Shown here one piece after another: positions 32,917-42,500 of a stretch of DNA of 45,989 bases (the first letter of the stretch is position 1; every line of letters starts with the position of its first letter). The notes beneath the pieces were generated by a model. The model did no database searches. It was not told the origin of the DNA and was given only the letters and a program-made list of their open reading frames with translations. The position numbers were made by a program, and so were the translations under genes. This DNA comes from Myxococcota bacterium (lineage in GTDB: Bacteria > Myxococcota_A > UBA796 > CAJQPC01), in NCBI GenBank assembly GCA_023150845.1, contig JAKLKD010000020.1:1-45989 (forward strand). Reading direction: 5' to 3'.

Positions 32917-34659
32917 ATGACCATTCGTTATGACCGCACGCTCGGCGCCTCCCCTCGCCCCGTCGGCGCGTCGAGCGGCTACCCCGTGCCCGGCCAGCAG
33001 AACGTCACCAGCGAAGACAGCGCCACGGCGGCCTTCTTCGCCTCGTCCTGCGACTGGCAGTCCATCGTCTCCCAGTCCTTTGACGTCATCGTCTTGGGCA
33101 CCGGCGCGACGGCGGTGGCCTTCGTCGAGCAGGCGCTCAAGAACGACCCCAACACCCGGGTGCTGATGCTGGAGCGCGGCCCCTTCTGGCTGCCGGAGCA
33201 CTTCCAGAACCTCCCCTTGCCGTTTATCAACACCATGGGGGCTCCCCCGACGACCTACCCTTGGGCGCGCACCAAGAAGATGGCCACCGAGGGCCCGCAG
33301 TTCTTCCAGGCGGGCATGATCCCCGTCTTCGGCGGCCGCACCTCGTACTGGAGCGCCTGGTGCCCGACCCCGACGCCGGAGCTCATGCGCGACTGGCCGG
33401 AGGAGCTCATCGCCGTCACCCAGCAGCCCGGCTTCTGGGACCGCGCCCGGGCCTTCTTACACGTCCAGGACATGAACACCGTGAAGAACGGGGTCTACGG
33501 CGGCCTCCAGGACCAGATCGACTCCCGGCTCTCGGACAACCTCGGGATGATCCCCAACGCCCAGAGCGCCGTGCCCGCGCCCATCGCCGTCGGCGTGCCC
33601 GATTGGACGACGACGAGCTTCCACAAGTTCAGCGTCGTCGGCACCCTCTTGAGCCTCGGCGTTCAGCAGCAGAGCCTCGCCGCCGCGGGCAAAGGCAGCG
33701 CGCTGACCATCGTGGACCGCTGCGTCGTCAACCGCCTCCTGCATGACGGCGAGGGCCAGGTCATCGCCATCGACACCAGCCGCGGCGTGGTGAACGTCGG
33801 CGGGGCGAAGATCGTGCTCGGCCTCGGCGCCATCCCCCCGGCCACCCTGCTCATGACCTCCTTCGGGGAGCGCCTGCCCAACGCCGGGGGCCGCTACACC
33901 GGCCACTTCATGTCCCACGTCACCGCCCGGGTGCGCCGCGACGCCTACGCCGACCTCAAGCCCCTGGAGGTCGCCGCGTCCTACATCGCCGGAGAGGACC
34001 CCAACTCGAAGCTCCAGTTCCACATTCAGCTCAGCGCCTTCGCCGAGTCGGACCCCGTCGCCCAGGCCGTGACGGCTTACCACAACCTCCCCGACGCGGC
34101 GGCGGCGGCCTCGATGACCCAGCTCCTCGGCTCTGAGGACTACGTCGTCTTCGTCTGCGCGACCTTGGGCGAGTGCGGCCCCAACCCCGAGAGCTGGGTG
34201 CGTCGGGCCGAGATCTCCCCGGACCCGGCCTCCTCGGTGAAGCTCCAGCTCACCCTGGGGCCCGACGAGGAGGCGCTCTGGGACGTGCTCGACGAGGCCA
34301 CCTGGCAGGCCCTCGCCGCGGCGGCCACGGCCCCGGGCGGCGCGACCCCTGCGATTGAGTACTGGGTGGACGGCCCGGGCGGCGTCGGCGGCGGCTGGCA
34401 GAGCGCCCAGCCCGGCCCGGCGGACATCCGGCAGACCATCATCGTGCACGAGGCCTCGATGGTGTGGATGGGCGCGGACCCCGCCACCTCCGTCACCGGC
34501 TTCGATTACCGCCCCCACGGCGTGCAGAACGTCTACGTCACCGGGGGCGGCCTGTTCCCGACCAGCGGCTCGTGGAACCCGACCCTCACCATGTGTGGCC
34601 TCGCCCAAGACCTCGCCGACCGCATCTGCCCCGCGCCCGCGCCCGCGCGCTGCGGCTGA
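32917..34659 (+). CDS. GMC-family FAD-dependent oxidoreductase
   Basis: The 580-residue product has the FAD dinucleotide fold VIVLGTGATAVAFVEQAL near residue 58, the loop FGGRTSYWSAW near 142, and a C-terminal GMC domain with a catalytic His in HEASMVWMG near 510 and NPTLT near 548. Such enzymes oxidise alcohols, sugars or sterols. No signal peptide is visible, although the next gene is an exported cytochrome; the first 50 residues are poorly conserved-looking. The substrate is unknown. It is followed after 42 bases by the cytochrome lipoprotein on the same strand, probably one operon. Confidence 0.88.
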   Translation: MTIRYDRTLGASPRPVGASSGYPVPGQQNVTSEDSATAAFFASSCDWQSIVSQSFDVIVLGTGATAVAFVEQALKNDPNTRVLMLERGPFWLPEHFQNLPLPFINTMGAPPTTYPWARTKKMATEGPQFFQAGMIPVFGGRTSYWSAWCPTPTPELMRDWPEELIAVTQQPGFWDRARAFLHVQDMNTVKNGVYGGLQDQIDSRLSDNLGMIPNAQSAVPAPIAVGVPDWTTTSFHKFSVVGTLLSLGVQQQSLAAAGKGSALTIVDRCVVNRLLHDGEGQVIAIDTSRGVVNVGGAKIVLGLGAIPPATLLMTSFGERLPNAGGRYTGHFMSHVTARVRRDAYADLKPLEVAASYIAGEDPNSKLQFHIQLSAFAESDPVAQAVTAYHNLPDAAAAASMTQLLGSEDYVVFVCATLGECGPNPESWVRRAEISPDPASSVKLQLTLGPDEEALWDVLDEATWQALAAAATAPGGATPAIEYWVDGPGGVGGGWQSAQPGPADIRQTIIVHEASMVWMGADPATSVTGFDYRPHGVQNVYVTGGGLFPTSGSWNPTLTMCGLAQDLADRICPAPAPARCG

Positions 34660-34701
34660 CCCTCTCCCCGTCGCCCGTCCTCAAACTCTCCCCTGGAGCC
34701 T

Positions 34702-36243
34702 ATGATCATGTCGTCCCGTCTCCTGATGACCACCCTCAGCCTCACCCTGTTCGTCGCCTGTGAGGGCGAGAAACAGAACGACAACAAGCCCCCCGAGCCC
34801 CCCAAGCCCGAGGCGGTGAAGCCCGAGGCCAAGAAGCTCGACCCCTGGGCCGTCCCGCCGCCGCCGCCGACCTCGGTGTACAGCGGCCCGCTCTTCGCGA
34901 TGAGCCACGACTACCCCAAGACGCCCGTGGCGCCCCCGGCGGACCCGCCCTGGCGGAAGGCCAGCGGCGGCGGCCTCATCACCACGGCGAACGCCGCGGC
35001 CTACACCCAGGCGCTCAAGGACTACGTCGCCGCCGACATGAAGGTCCTGCTCTACGACTACCCGGCCTGGAACGCGGGCACGGCGGGCTGGTACAACGCC
35101 CCCTGGCTGACGTCTGTGCGGGAGCCCATCCACGGCACCTACGTCGGCTCGTCGTTCACCAAGGAGTACTTCCCGCTCTCCGGCCTCACCGCCGACATGA
35201 CCACCCACGTGCTCGTCTACTACGATGACGTGGCGGCGGCGGTGCTCCAGGGCATCTGGGGCCCCACCGGCATGGACCCGGTGCCGGGTATCAAGGCGGG
35301 CCTCGCCCAGTACCCCGAGGGCTCGATCATCGTGAAGCCGGCCTTCACCACGGCGAGCGCGGCGACCTGGCCCGTGCTCGACGGCGCGATGACCTGGCCG
35401 ATCTACGCGGTCCCGGATGACGGCAGCTCCACCGAGCCCGTGCTCCAGAACGTGACGTTCTTCCAGTTCGACATCATCGTGAAGGACAGCGTTGCCTCGC
35501 CGACGACCCAGTGGGTGTTCACCACCTTGGTCTACGACAAGAACGCCCCCGGCGACAACTGGGACAAGATGGTCCCTCTGGGCGCGATGTGGGGCGACGA
35601 CCCCTCGGTGGTCTCGCCCCAGGGCTGCGACCCCATCAAGGGCGACTGCCCGGCGCTCAGCGAGACCTGGATCAACCCCGTCGCGCCGGTCTACGCCAAG
35701 GAGACCCTCGGCTGGGGCGGTCGCCTCTCGGGCCCCAACGACGGCTCGGTGGACATCAACGCCGCGGTGATCCAGGCCGACGGCAGCGTGAAGCCCTACA
35801 ACGGCCGCTACGCGATGTCCTCGTGCATGAGCTGCCACCAGAGCGCCGAGTACCCCCTCCAGACCTTCCTCTTGCCCTCGCCCTCGGTCTGTGGCCAGGG
35901 CGGCCAGGATAGCTGCACGCCGACCCTGGTGACCTGTGAGGGCGAGACCTGCACGCCCTTCACCGGGACGGGCAACCCGCTCGTGGCCTACTACGACTCG
36001 GGCTCGGCGGACTACATGCAGTGGTTCATGAACCGCCCGGGCACCCAGGCGATGAGCAGCACGGCGACGGCGATGGACTACGGCATGAACAACGCCTTCA
36101 AGGCGATCCCTGGCTGGGTGGCGGCGACCGGCGGCAAGCCCGTGGGCCACGCGCACAAGCTCTCGGACTACCGGGGTCACCCCAAGCACGCGGCGGCGGG
36201 GGCGGCGGCGCAGCCCAAGGCGCCCGAGCAGCCCAAGCAGTGA
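34702..36243 (+). CDS. Mono-haem c-type cytochrome lipoprotein, partner of the GMC enzyme
   Basis: The 513-residue product has a lipoprotein signal (LFVAC, Cys20), a Pro/Lys/Glu-rich linker to about residue 55, a large domain of unknown type, and one covalent haem site CMSCH (Cys375 to His379). The haem lies late in the sequence and a Met-rich segment follows (MNRPGTQAMSSTATAMDYGM) that could supply the sixth ligand. The tail is Pro/Lys/Ala-rich. It probably accepts electrons from the GMC enzyme or carries a related oxidation. ATGs at 34702 and 34708 are both possible starts; TGGAG favours the second. Confidence 0.8.
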   Translation: MIMSSRLLMTTLSLTLFVACEGEKQNDNKPPEPPKPEAVKPEAKKLDPWAVPPPPPTSVYSGPLFAMSHDYPKTPVAPPADPPWRKASGGGLITTANAAAYTQALKDYVAADMKVLLYDYPAWNAGTAGWYNAPWLTSVREPIHGTYVGSSFTKEYFPLSGLTADMTTHVLVYYDDVAAAVLQGIWGPTGMDPVPGIKAGLAQYPEGSIIVKPAFTTASAATWPVLDGAMTWPIYAVPDDGSSTEPVLQNVTFFQFDIIVKDSVASPTTQWVFTTLVYDKNAPGDNWDKMVPLGAMWGDDPSVVSPQGCDPIKGDCPALSETWINPVAPVYAKETLGWGGRLSGPNDGSVDINAAVIQADGSVKPYNGRYAMSSCMSCHQSAEYPLQTFLLPSPSVCGQGGQDSCTPTLVTCEGETCTPFTGTGNPLVAYYDSGSADYMQWFMNRPGTQAMSSTATAMDYGMNNAFKAIPGWVAATGGKPVGHAHKLSDYRGHPKHAAAGAAAQPKAPEQPKQ

Positions 36244-36259
36244 GACACGGCGCCTGAGG

Positions 36260-36292
36260 GCGGCGGGCCGGGGACCAGCCCCCGCCCGCCGC
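36260..36292. terminator. GC-rich hairpin between convergent genes, probable bidirectional terminator
   Basis: A 14-bp stem with one mismatch (36260..36273 and 36279..36292) encloses a 5-nt loop ACCAG, 17 bases after the cytochrome stop. No T tract follows, so termination may need Rho or rely on stem strength. It also faces the end of the minus-strand gene at 36357. Confidence 0.5.
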
Positions 36293-36356
36293 GGTGGCGC
36301 CCGTCCGCGGGCGTCCACGGGCGCGCGTGGCGCCTCCGTGGGCGTTTGGCGGCCCC

Positions 36357-36986
36357 TCAGCGAACGAACACCGGCAGGTGCGCCGTGACGGCGGCCTCCC
36401 CCAAGAGCGCTACGGCGAGGCGCACGGCGCTGCGGTAGCCCTGGCCGAAGGCGTCGATCGAGGCCTCGGAGGTGGCGGAGGCGAGGGTCCAGGCGCGCTT
36501 GGCGGCGCGCTCCTCGGTGTAGGCCGCGCCCAGGGCCGCGTTGGTGGTGCGCACCTCCTCAAGGCGCTCGACGGGGAGGTCGTACAGCTCGGGGTTGGCG
36601 TCGTACCGCACGATGGCCTCACCGACCACCCGCACCTGCTCGCCGACGTTGAGCCCCTTGACGTCCGTGAGCTTGAGCCCGCCCCAGAGGCCCCGCAAGG
36701 CGTTCTGCCCGGCGACCCCGGCGCGAATCCCCTGCGCCGCGTAGAGGTGGCTGAGCGCGCCGTCGGCCTTGTCGTCGGTGGTGTGCAGCATGGCGTTGGC
36801 GGCCTTGTGGTTGGACTGCGCGGTGAGCAGCGCGGCCCGATCGGCCTTGGCGGTCTGGGCCTGGGGGTAGGCACGGTCCTTGAGCGCCGAGCGCAGCTCC
36901 TCTGGGGCCTCCGTGCCCTCCACCAGCTCGATCACCACGTTGATGCACTGAATGTTCTCATCGATGCTGACGGGAAGCAGGCTCAT
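36357..36986 (-). CDS. Helical protein of unknown function
   Basis: The 209-residue product is mainly helical with a KADRAALLTAQSNHKAANAML stretch near 47 to 66 and two weakly similar halves, and has no signal peptide or membrane segment. The start ATG has AGGAG seven bases upstream and a -10/-35 pair is present at 37020..37048. It is a single-gene unit, convergent to the cytochrome gene. I do not recognise the family. Confidence 0.75.
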   Translation of the reverse strand: MSLLPVSIDENIQCINVVIELVEGTEAPEELRSALKDRAYPQAQTAKADRAALLTAQSNHKAANAMLHTTDDKADGALSHLYAAQGIRAGVAGQNALRGLWGGLKLTDVKGLNVGEQVRVVGEAIVRYDANPELYDLPVERLEEVRTTNAALGAAYTEERAAKRAWTLASATSEASIDAFGQGYRSAVRLAVALLGEAAVTAHLPVFVR

Positions 36987-37019
36987 TGAAGACTCCTGAC
37001 GAGGATGGGATGGTTATGA

Positions 37020-37048
37020 ACTTTAGGAGAACAGCGAGGGGAGCTTAA
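37020..37048 (-). promoter_or_regulatory. Candidate sigma-70-type promoter for the helical protein gene
   Basis: On the minus strand TTAAGC (37043..37048) and TAAAGT (37020..37025) are 17 bases apart, ideal spacing for -35 and -10 elements, and lie 34 bases before the start ATG. Match to consensus is three and four of six. Confidence 0.4.
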
Positions 37049-37161
37049 CAGGGGTCGCGTGGGGTCCGCAAGGTCAAGATCTGCGCTCAAATTCTCGCTG
37101 ACACGGGGTCATCGGCCTTGGTCTTGGGGCTCAGCGCGCTCGGGCCGGGGGTAGGAGAGGG

Positions 37162-37505
37162 GAGTCTGAGGGCTCGGAGCTCTCACCCCGAGGGTGCCTC
37201 CGGCGAGTTTGAGCGCTAAAACCTGTCACCCCTGGGGTGCCTCTGGCGAGTTTGAGTGCTCGGACCTGTCTCCCCTAGGGTGGTGAAGACGAGTTTGAGT
37301 GCTCGGACCTGTCAGCCCGAGGGTGCCTCCGGCGAGTTTGGACGCTCGGACCTGTCTCCCCTAGGGTGGTGAAGATGAGTTTGGGCGCTCGGAGCTGTCT
37401 CTCCTAGGGTGGTGAAGACGAGTTTGGGCGCTCGGACCTGTCTCCCCTAGGGTGGTGAAGACAAGTTTGGACGCTCGGACCTGTCTCCCCTAGGGTGCAG
37501 AAGAC
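37162..37505. repeat. Second 43-bp tandem repeat array, eight units
   Basis: Units start at 37162, 37205, 37248, 37291, 37334, 37377, 37420 and 37463. The commonest form begins GAGTTTG(A/G), contains CTCGGACCTGTC and, in most units, the palindrome CCCTAGGG followed by TGGTGAAGA. Two variants alternate: units with CCGAGGGTGCCTCCGGC and units with CCCTAGGGTGGTGAAGAC. A hairpin CGTCTT-N9-AAGACG (37505..37525) closes the array. There are no unique spacers. The period equals that of the array at 1..258, and both carry GGTGAAG and CTAG. It fills the gap between two minus-strand genes; the function is unknown. Confidence 0.9.
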
Positions 37506-37528
37506 GTCTTTGACCGCTCAAGACGGCC

Positions 37529-37790
37529 TCACAGCTCCCTTCGTTGAACCTCCCAGCGCTCTAAGGGCGCCTTCCGGGTGGACCCGTCGGGCATCTGCTC
37601 GGCCAAGGTGAGCCAGAACGCCGGGCCGTGGTGGCGGTGGCGTAGGTGGGTCAGCTCGTGGGCGATGACGTACTCCATGGCCACCAAAGGGGGCCTGGGC
37701 CAGCCGCCAATGCACGCGGACCACGCCGTCGCGCCCGCAGGAGCCCCACCGACGGCTCCTTGATCCGCCCGGCACGGCGCCGCGTGGGCC
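37529..37790 (-). pseudogene. Remnant of a YgjP/DUF45-type metallopeptidase
   Basis: Only the C-terminal third remains. One frame reads RRWGSCGRDGVVRVHWRLAQAP, the conserved RWGSC-to-WRL segment (here split into two shorter parts: RRWGSCGRDG and VVRVHWRLAQAP), and a second frame continues with MEYVIAHELTHLRHRHHGPAF, whose HELTH is the zinc-binding motif. A single-base shift between the two, near 37690, separates them. The N-terminal part is absent: the upstream propeller gene stops at 37793. It is a decayed host gene or, less likely, an assembly error. Confidence 0.7.
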
Positions 37791-37792
37791 GC

Positions 37793-38836
37793 TCAGCGGG
37801 TGAGGGACCACCACTCCAGGGCCTCGGGCGTGCTCACCAAGACGGTCGTGCCGTCCGGGGAGATCGCCTCGACGCTGCGGCCCTCCTCGGGGGCCGCGCC
37901 GGGGTAGAGCGGGGCCATCACGCCCGTGTTGAGGTCAAACACCGCGATCTCCCGGCGGCAGAGCATGAGGCCGCTGGGATGGGCTGGCCCCTCCAGCGGG
38001 CAGGCCCGGCGCTCCCCTGTGCGCAGGTTGAGCGCGATGTGGGGCCTACGCACCCCAGAGGTGAACAGCCAGTCCGGCGTCAAGAAGCTCAGCGACACCA
38101 CCCCCGGCCCTCGGCGGGCGGGCGGGGCCACGTCGATGAGCTTGGCGCCGGTCTGTGTGAAGTGCCAGATCCGCGCGCTGCGCCAGGAACGATCCGACCC
38201 CTCACAGATCACCCCGACCCACTCCAAGGAGTCGGGCCGCGCCACGACGCTGTGACAGGCGGGCGCGCGGCTGGGCAGGTGTTGACGGGCCACGTCCTTG
38301 AAGGTGTGGGCGTTCACCAGCGCCGTCCCCCAGCGCCCCTCACGCAGATAACTCCGTGTGACGAGCACCGGGTCACCCGGCAGGAGCCCCACAGGCGCCG
38401 ACCACTCCCGATAAGGCCGCATGTGGGCCTCGGTGAGCAGGGTGAGCGTGCGGAGATCCCACACCCGCCGATAGCCGTCTACCCCTTGGGTGAGCAGACG
38501 ACCGTGGGGGAGCGTCTGCGCCATGTAGGTCTCTTTGGCGTGGGCGTTGAGGCGGGCGATCGGCGCTCCCGTCGCCAGATCAAACACCTCGGCGTCGCCG
38601 TCGAGGCCGAGCACCATCCGCCCGGTCACCTCGTCCACCGCGTCCACCTCACCGACAAAGTCCCGACCCCAGCGGATCGGCTCCTGCCAGCCCTCGGGGC
38701 TCACCCAACGATAGCAGGTCTGGTGCTCGGCCATCCGCGCCAAGGCGAGCGCGCGGCCGTCGTCAAACAGCTCCGCGCCGCCGAACCAGGCGCCGGGCAG
38801 CATCGGGAGCGAGCAGCGCAGAGTGGCGGTGAGCAT
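37793..38836 (-). CDS. WD40/propeller-like protein of unknown function
   Basis: The 347-residue product has repeated blades ending in Trp- or Asp-rich turns (YRRVWDLRTLTLL near 125, IAVFDLNTGVMAPL near 302, EALEWWSL at the end), consistent with a seven-bladed WD40-like propeller. There is no signal peptide. The start ATG at 38834..38836 is 2 bases after the stop of the upstream lipoprotein gene, implying coupling; in-frame sequence farther upstream lies inside that gene. I do not recognise a specific family. Confidence 0.72.
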   Translation of the reverse strand: MLTATLRCSLPMLPGAWFGGAELFDDGRALALARMAEHQTCYRWVSPEGWQEPIRWGRDFVGEVDAVDEVTGRMVLGLDGDAEVFDLATGAPIARLNAHAKETYMAQTLPHGRLLTQGVDGYRRVWDLRTLTLLTEAHMRPYREWSAPVGLLPGDPVLVTRSYLREGRWGTALVNAHTFKDVARQHLPSRAPACHSVVARPDSLEWVGVICEGSDRSWRSARIWHFTQTGAKLIDVAPPARRGPGVVSLSFLTPDWLFTSGVRRPHIALNLRTGERRACPLEGPAHPSGLMLCRREIAVFDLNTGVMAPLYPGAAPEEGRSVEAISPDGTTVLVSTPEALEWWSLTR

Positions 38837-38838
38837 GG

Positions 38839-39423
38839 TCACTCTGCGCAGCGGGCGTCGCAGTAACGCTCGCGTTGGCTGCTCGTGGACCCGGCCTTCT
38901 GCCAACACTCGGAGCGCTCAGCGCCCTTAAAGGTCTTCGGCAGACCGTTCCGGCAGAACTCCTCCCAGTCCATCCTGTCCGCGTGGCACATCTTGTAGCA
39001 GGTGTCACACCAGCTCTTTGGGGCGACGCCCAAGGGCGCCCCCGCCCCGCTCTCCACCCCGGCGAAGGTGTCGAGCCCCCAATCGCTGATCCGGCTCGTG
39101 CTCCCCGGCGCCTCGTCCACCCGCGCCCAGGTCTCGGCGACATCACAACGGCCCGCCTCGTCGCAGACCTCCAGCGTCAAGGTGTAGAGGCCCGGCGCCT
39201 CCGCGGTGAAGGTGGCGAAGGGGCTCTCGGGGTCGGTGAGGGTGGCGCCGTCCTCCGGGGATACGCTCCAGGCGTAGCGGAGGCCGTCACCCTCGGAGAA
39301 GCTGCCGTCAAGCTCGGCGGTCGCGCCCACGGGCATCACCCGGGGGTCGCCAGCGTCCGCGCGCGGCGCCACCTCGGCGGCGCAGGAGGTCAAGAGGAGG
39401 GCGGAGAGGAGCGCACGGGACAT
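38839..39423 (-). CDS. Small lipoprotein with a PKD-like domain and Cys-rich tail
   Basis: The 194-residue product has a lipoprotein signal (LLTSC, Cys14). Residues 28 to 105 resemble a PKD/immunoglobulin-like domain (LRYAWSVSPEDGA, then FTAEAPGLYTLTLEVCDEAG). The C-terminal 60 residues carry seven Cys (SWCDTCYKMCHAD, EEFCRN, SECWQ, YCDARC), probably disulfide-bonded or metal-binding. It is probably at the outer membrane. The propeller gene follows after 2 bases, so the two are likely made together. Confidence 0.75.
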   Translation of the reverse strand: MSRALLSALLLTSCAAEVAPRADAGDPRVMPVGATAELDGSFSEGDGLRYAWSVSPEDGATLTDPESPFATFTAEAPGLYTLTLEVCDEAGRCDVAETWARVDEAPGSTSRISDWGLDTFAGVESGAGAPLGVAPKSWCDTCYKMCHADRMDWEEFCRNGLPKTFKGAERSECWQKAGSTSSQRERYCDARCAE

Positions 39424-39572
39424 CGGAGGCTCAGGGGGTCGCCCCGGTCGTGGGGGCCAAAGAGGTGCGACGAGGCTACCACAGGCGCCTGCGCAGGAGC
39501 GTGGCGAACGTCGTGCGCCGCGAGAAACACCGTCGGCGCCAAGGCCGCCTCCGCGCCTCCCCAGCGGGCCGC

Positions 39573-42500
39573 TCAGCCTCTCGCGTAGAGCGTCAAGGCC
39601 AGGGCCTCGATCTGCTCGGTGAGGCCGCCGTCCCAGCCGGGCCAGTCCCGGGCCATCAACACACGGCGCACAGACGCGCGCAGGCTGCGGCGCAGCTCGG
39701 GGCGGTCTTGCCAGGACCGGGGGGCGTGAACCTCGGAGCCATACAGCGCCGTGATCTCTCGGGCGAGGTCCGCCACGCCCGCCGGGCCGTCGGGGTGGGG
39801 CGCCGCCGCGTGCAGAAGCTCCGCCACGGCGTAGGTGCCCTCGTCCAGGCCCTCCGCCTCCGCCGCGCGGTCGGCCTCCACAATGTCCCGCGCCAGGGCC
39901 TCCACCGGCTCCAGCGACGTGAGGTCGCCCTTCTTAAACTCCTCGATGAGCGCCAGCACCCGCTTGGAGAAGCGTGTGTACCGGGTGGGGTTTCGCGCGG
40001 CGCGCTCCGCCGTCTCCTTCTTGAGCTCGGTGAGCTTCCGCACGAGCGCCGTCTCAAGGTCGGCCTCGGGCTTAAAGTCCTCCCAGAACGCCGGGTCGGT
40101 GAGGGTGTGCAGCCGCGTGATGAGGCCGAGGCCGGTCACCTCCAGATGCTCGCTCAGAAGCGCCCGCACCTTCTCCGAGAACCGCCGCCAGTCCACGACC
40201 TCCTTCTGCTCAAACTTGGCCAGGCCCGTGGGGATCGCCGCGCCGATGTACTTGAGATCGGCCAGAAACGGCAGCACCCGCGGGTCGGGCGTGAGCGCGC
40301 CATAGGCCAAGACGAAGGCGTCCGCGAGGTGGCGGAAGGTGTACCAGCGGTCCTCTGTGCCGATGTGGCGGATCAGGGCGTCGAGGTTCGCCTTGGCGTC
40401 GTTTGTGCGTTTGGCCCCGGCCACGAAGGCCATCACGTCGCGGTGGGCGGCGACGAGCTGGTCATGGAGCAGGTCCACGTCGCGGCTGGCCCCGGCCACG
40501 TCTTCAGCGTGGTAGGCCGCCAGGGCCTCGGCCAGCCTGCGGGTGACGCCGATGTAGTCCACGATGAGGCCGTGGTCTTTGCGGTCAAAGCGGCGGTTGG
40601 TGCGGGCGATGGCCTGGAGCAGGTTGTGGTCCTTCAAGGGGTTGTCCAGGTACATCACCCGCTCAATCGGCGCGTCGAACCCGGTGAGCAGCTTGTTGCA
40701 CACGATCAACAAGCACAGCGGATCCGCCGGGTCGTTAAACCGGGGCACGAGGGTGGTGGTCACCTCCTCCGGGCTCACCTGAAACGCCGCGAGCTGGGGG
40801 TGGGCCACGTCGTCGTGCTGGCCGGGGCTGTACACACAGGCCGTCATGCCCGCCGCCTGGGCCTTGGCCTCGGCCTCGCCCAAGCCCCGCCGCTTCATCA
40901 GCCAGCGGGTGATCGTCTTGTCCAGCGCCTCCTTGTACGCCACGCAGGCCAGGCGATCGATGGCCACCACCTGCCCCTTGTGGCCATCGGGCTGGACGTG
41001 CTCGGTGTAGTGCGTCCAGATGTCCTGGGCGATGAGCTCAATGCGCTCGGGGAACCGCGCGAGATCCCCCTTGGTCACCCCCCGGCGGCGCAGCTCCTCG
41101 CGCAGCTCGTCGCCCTCCTGGGCGAAGGTCTGATCAAAGGCCACATCCAGCAGCTTGGCGTTGAGCTTCCACTCGGTGAGCCGCGTCTGGTGGTAGATCG
41201 GCACCGTGGCGCCGTCTTTCACGGCGTCGATGAGGCCGTACTTGTCTAAATACTTCTCGCCGGGGGGGCTGAAGTTCTGGTAGGTGTCCAGATCGTCCTT
41301 CTTCACCGGGGTGCCGGTGAAGCCAAACCGCGCGGCCTCGGGCAAGACCGCCCGCAGGTACGCGCCGAGCTCCTTCTCTTGCGTGCGGTGGGCCTCGTCG
41401 ATGAGCAAGATCCAGCGGTCGCTGCGCGGGGCGGCCAGCTCCTTGAGCGCGGCCAGCCGGGCGGCGTGGCTGGGGGCGTCGAGGCCCGGCGCGTCCCAAC
41501 GAAAGCGGAAGATGGTCGTGAGCACGGTCTGCCCCACGCCGCCCGCCTGCAACAGCGCCCGCAGCTCGGCGATGGACTCGGCGCGGAGGGGGTTGGGCAG
41601 GCCGCAGGCCACGAAGGTCGCGCTGATCTGGTCGTGCAGGTCGAGGCGATCGGTGAGGATGAGCAGGTTGGGGTTCTCTAAGCGCGGCGAGGAGAGACCC
41701 CGATGGAACTTGAGCTTGAGCGCGGCGAAGGCCATCGTGAGGCTCTTGCCCGATCCTTGGGTGTGCCAGATGAGCCCCCGGCGGGGGCCGTCGCCGACAC
41801 AGCGGGCCACCATCTTGTTCACGGCGCGGAGCTGCTGATACCGCGCCATCTTCTTCACCGTCTTGCCGTCGCGGGTCTCAAACACCACGAAGTGCGCGAT
41901 GAGGTCACACAGCCGCCGGGGCTCCAAGAGCGAGTACAGGCCCCGCTCGGTGTCGTCGTTGAAGTCTTCCAGGCGTTTGGGCCAAGGATCCCGCCAGCGG
42001 GCGAAGCCGAAGCGCCCGGCCCCGGTGGCGCCCACCAAGAGCGTGAGGTTGTTGGTGACGATGTTGAACTGGTTGGGGAAGAACAGCCGGGGCACGTCAC
42101 GCTCGTACTGGCTGAGCTGATCAATGGCGTGGAACACCTCTTGTTCGCTGCGCAGCGGGCTCTTGGCCTCGATCACCACCAGCGGCAGGCCGTTCACATA
42201 GACCACCACGTCCGGGCGGCGCTCGGTGAGGCCCTGCACGGTGAGCTGGTGGGTGACGGCGTACTCGTTGCGCTCGGGGTGATCCAGATCCACCACGGTG
42301 ATCGTGCGGTGCTGATCTTCGCCGGGCAGGCGCTTGGAGAGCTGGCCCCGCAGGATCTCCAGCCACCGCCGGTTGTCGTGGACGGCCACGAGCTCCTGGG
42401 CGATCGGCAAGGCCACCGCCTCGGAGATCCCGTTGAGCCGGGCCAAGGCCGCCACCAGGCGCGGCAGAAAGATCACCTCCCGGTCGCTCGTGCGCAGCCG

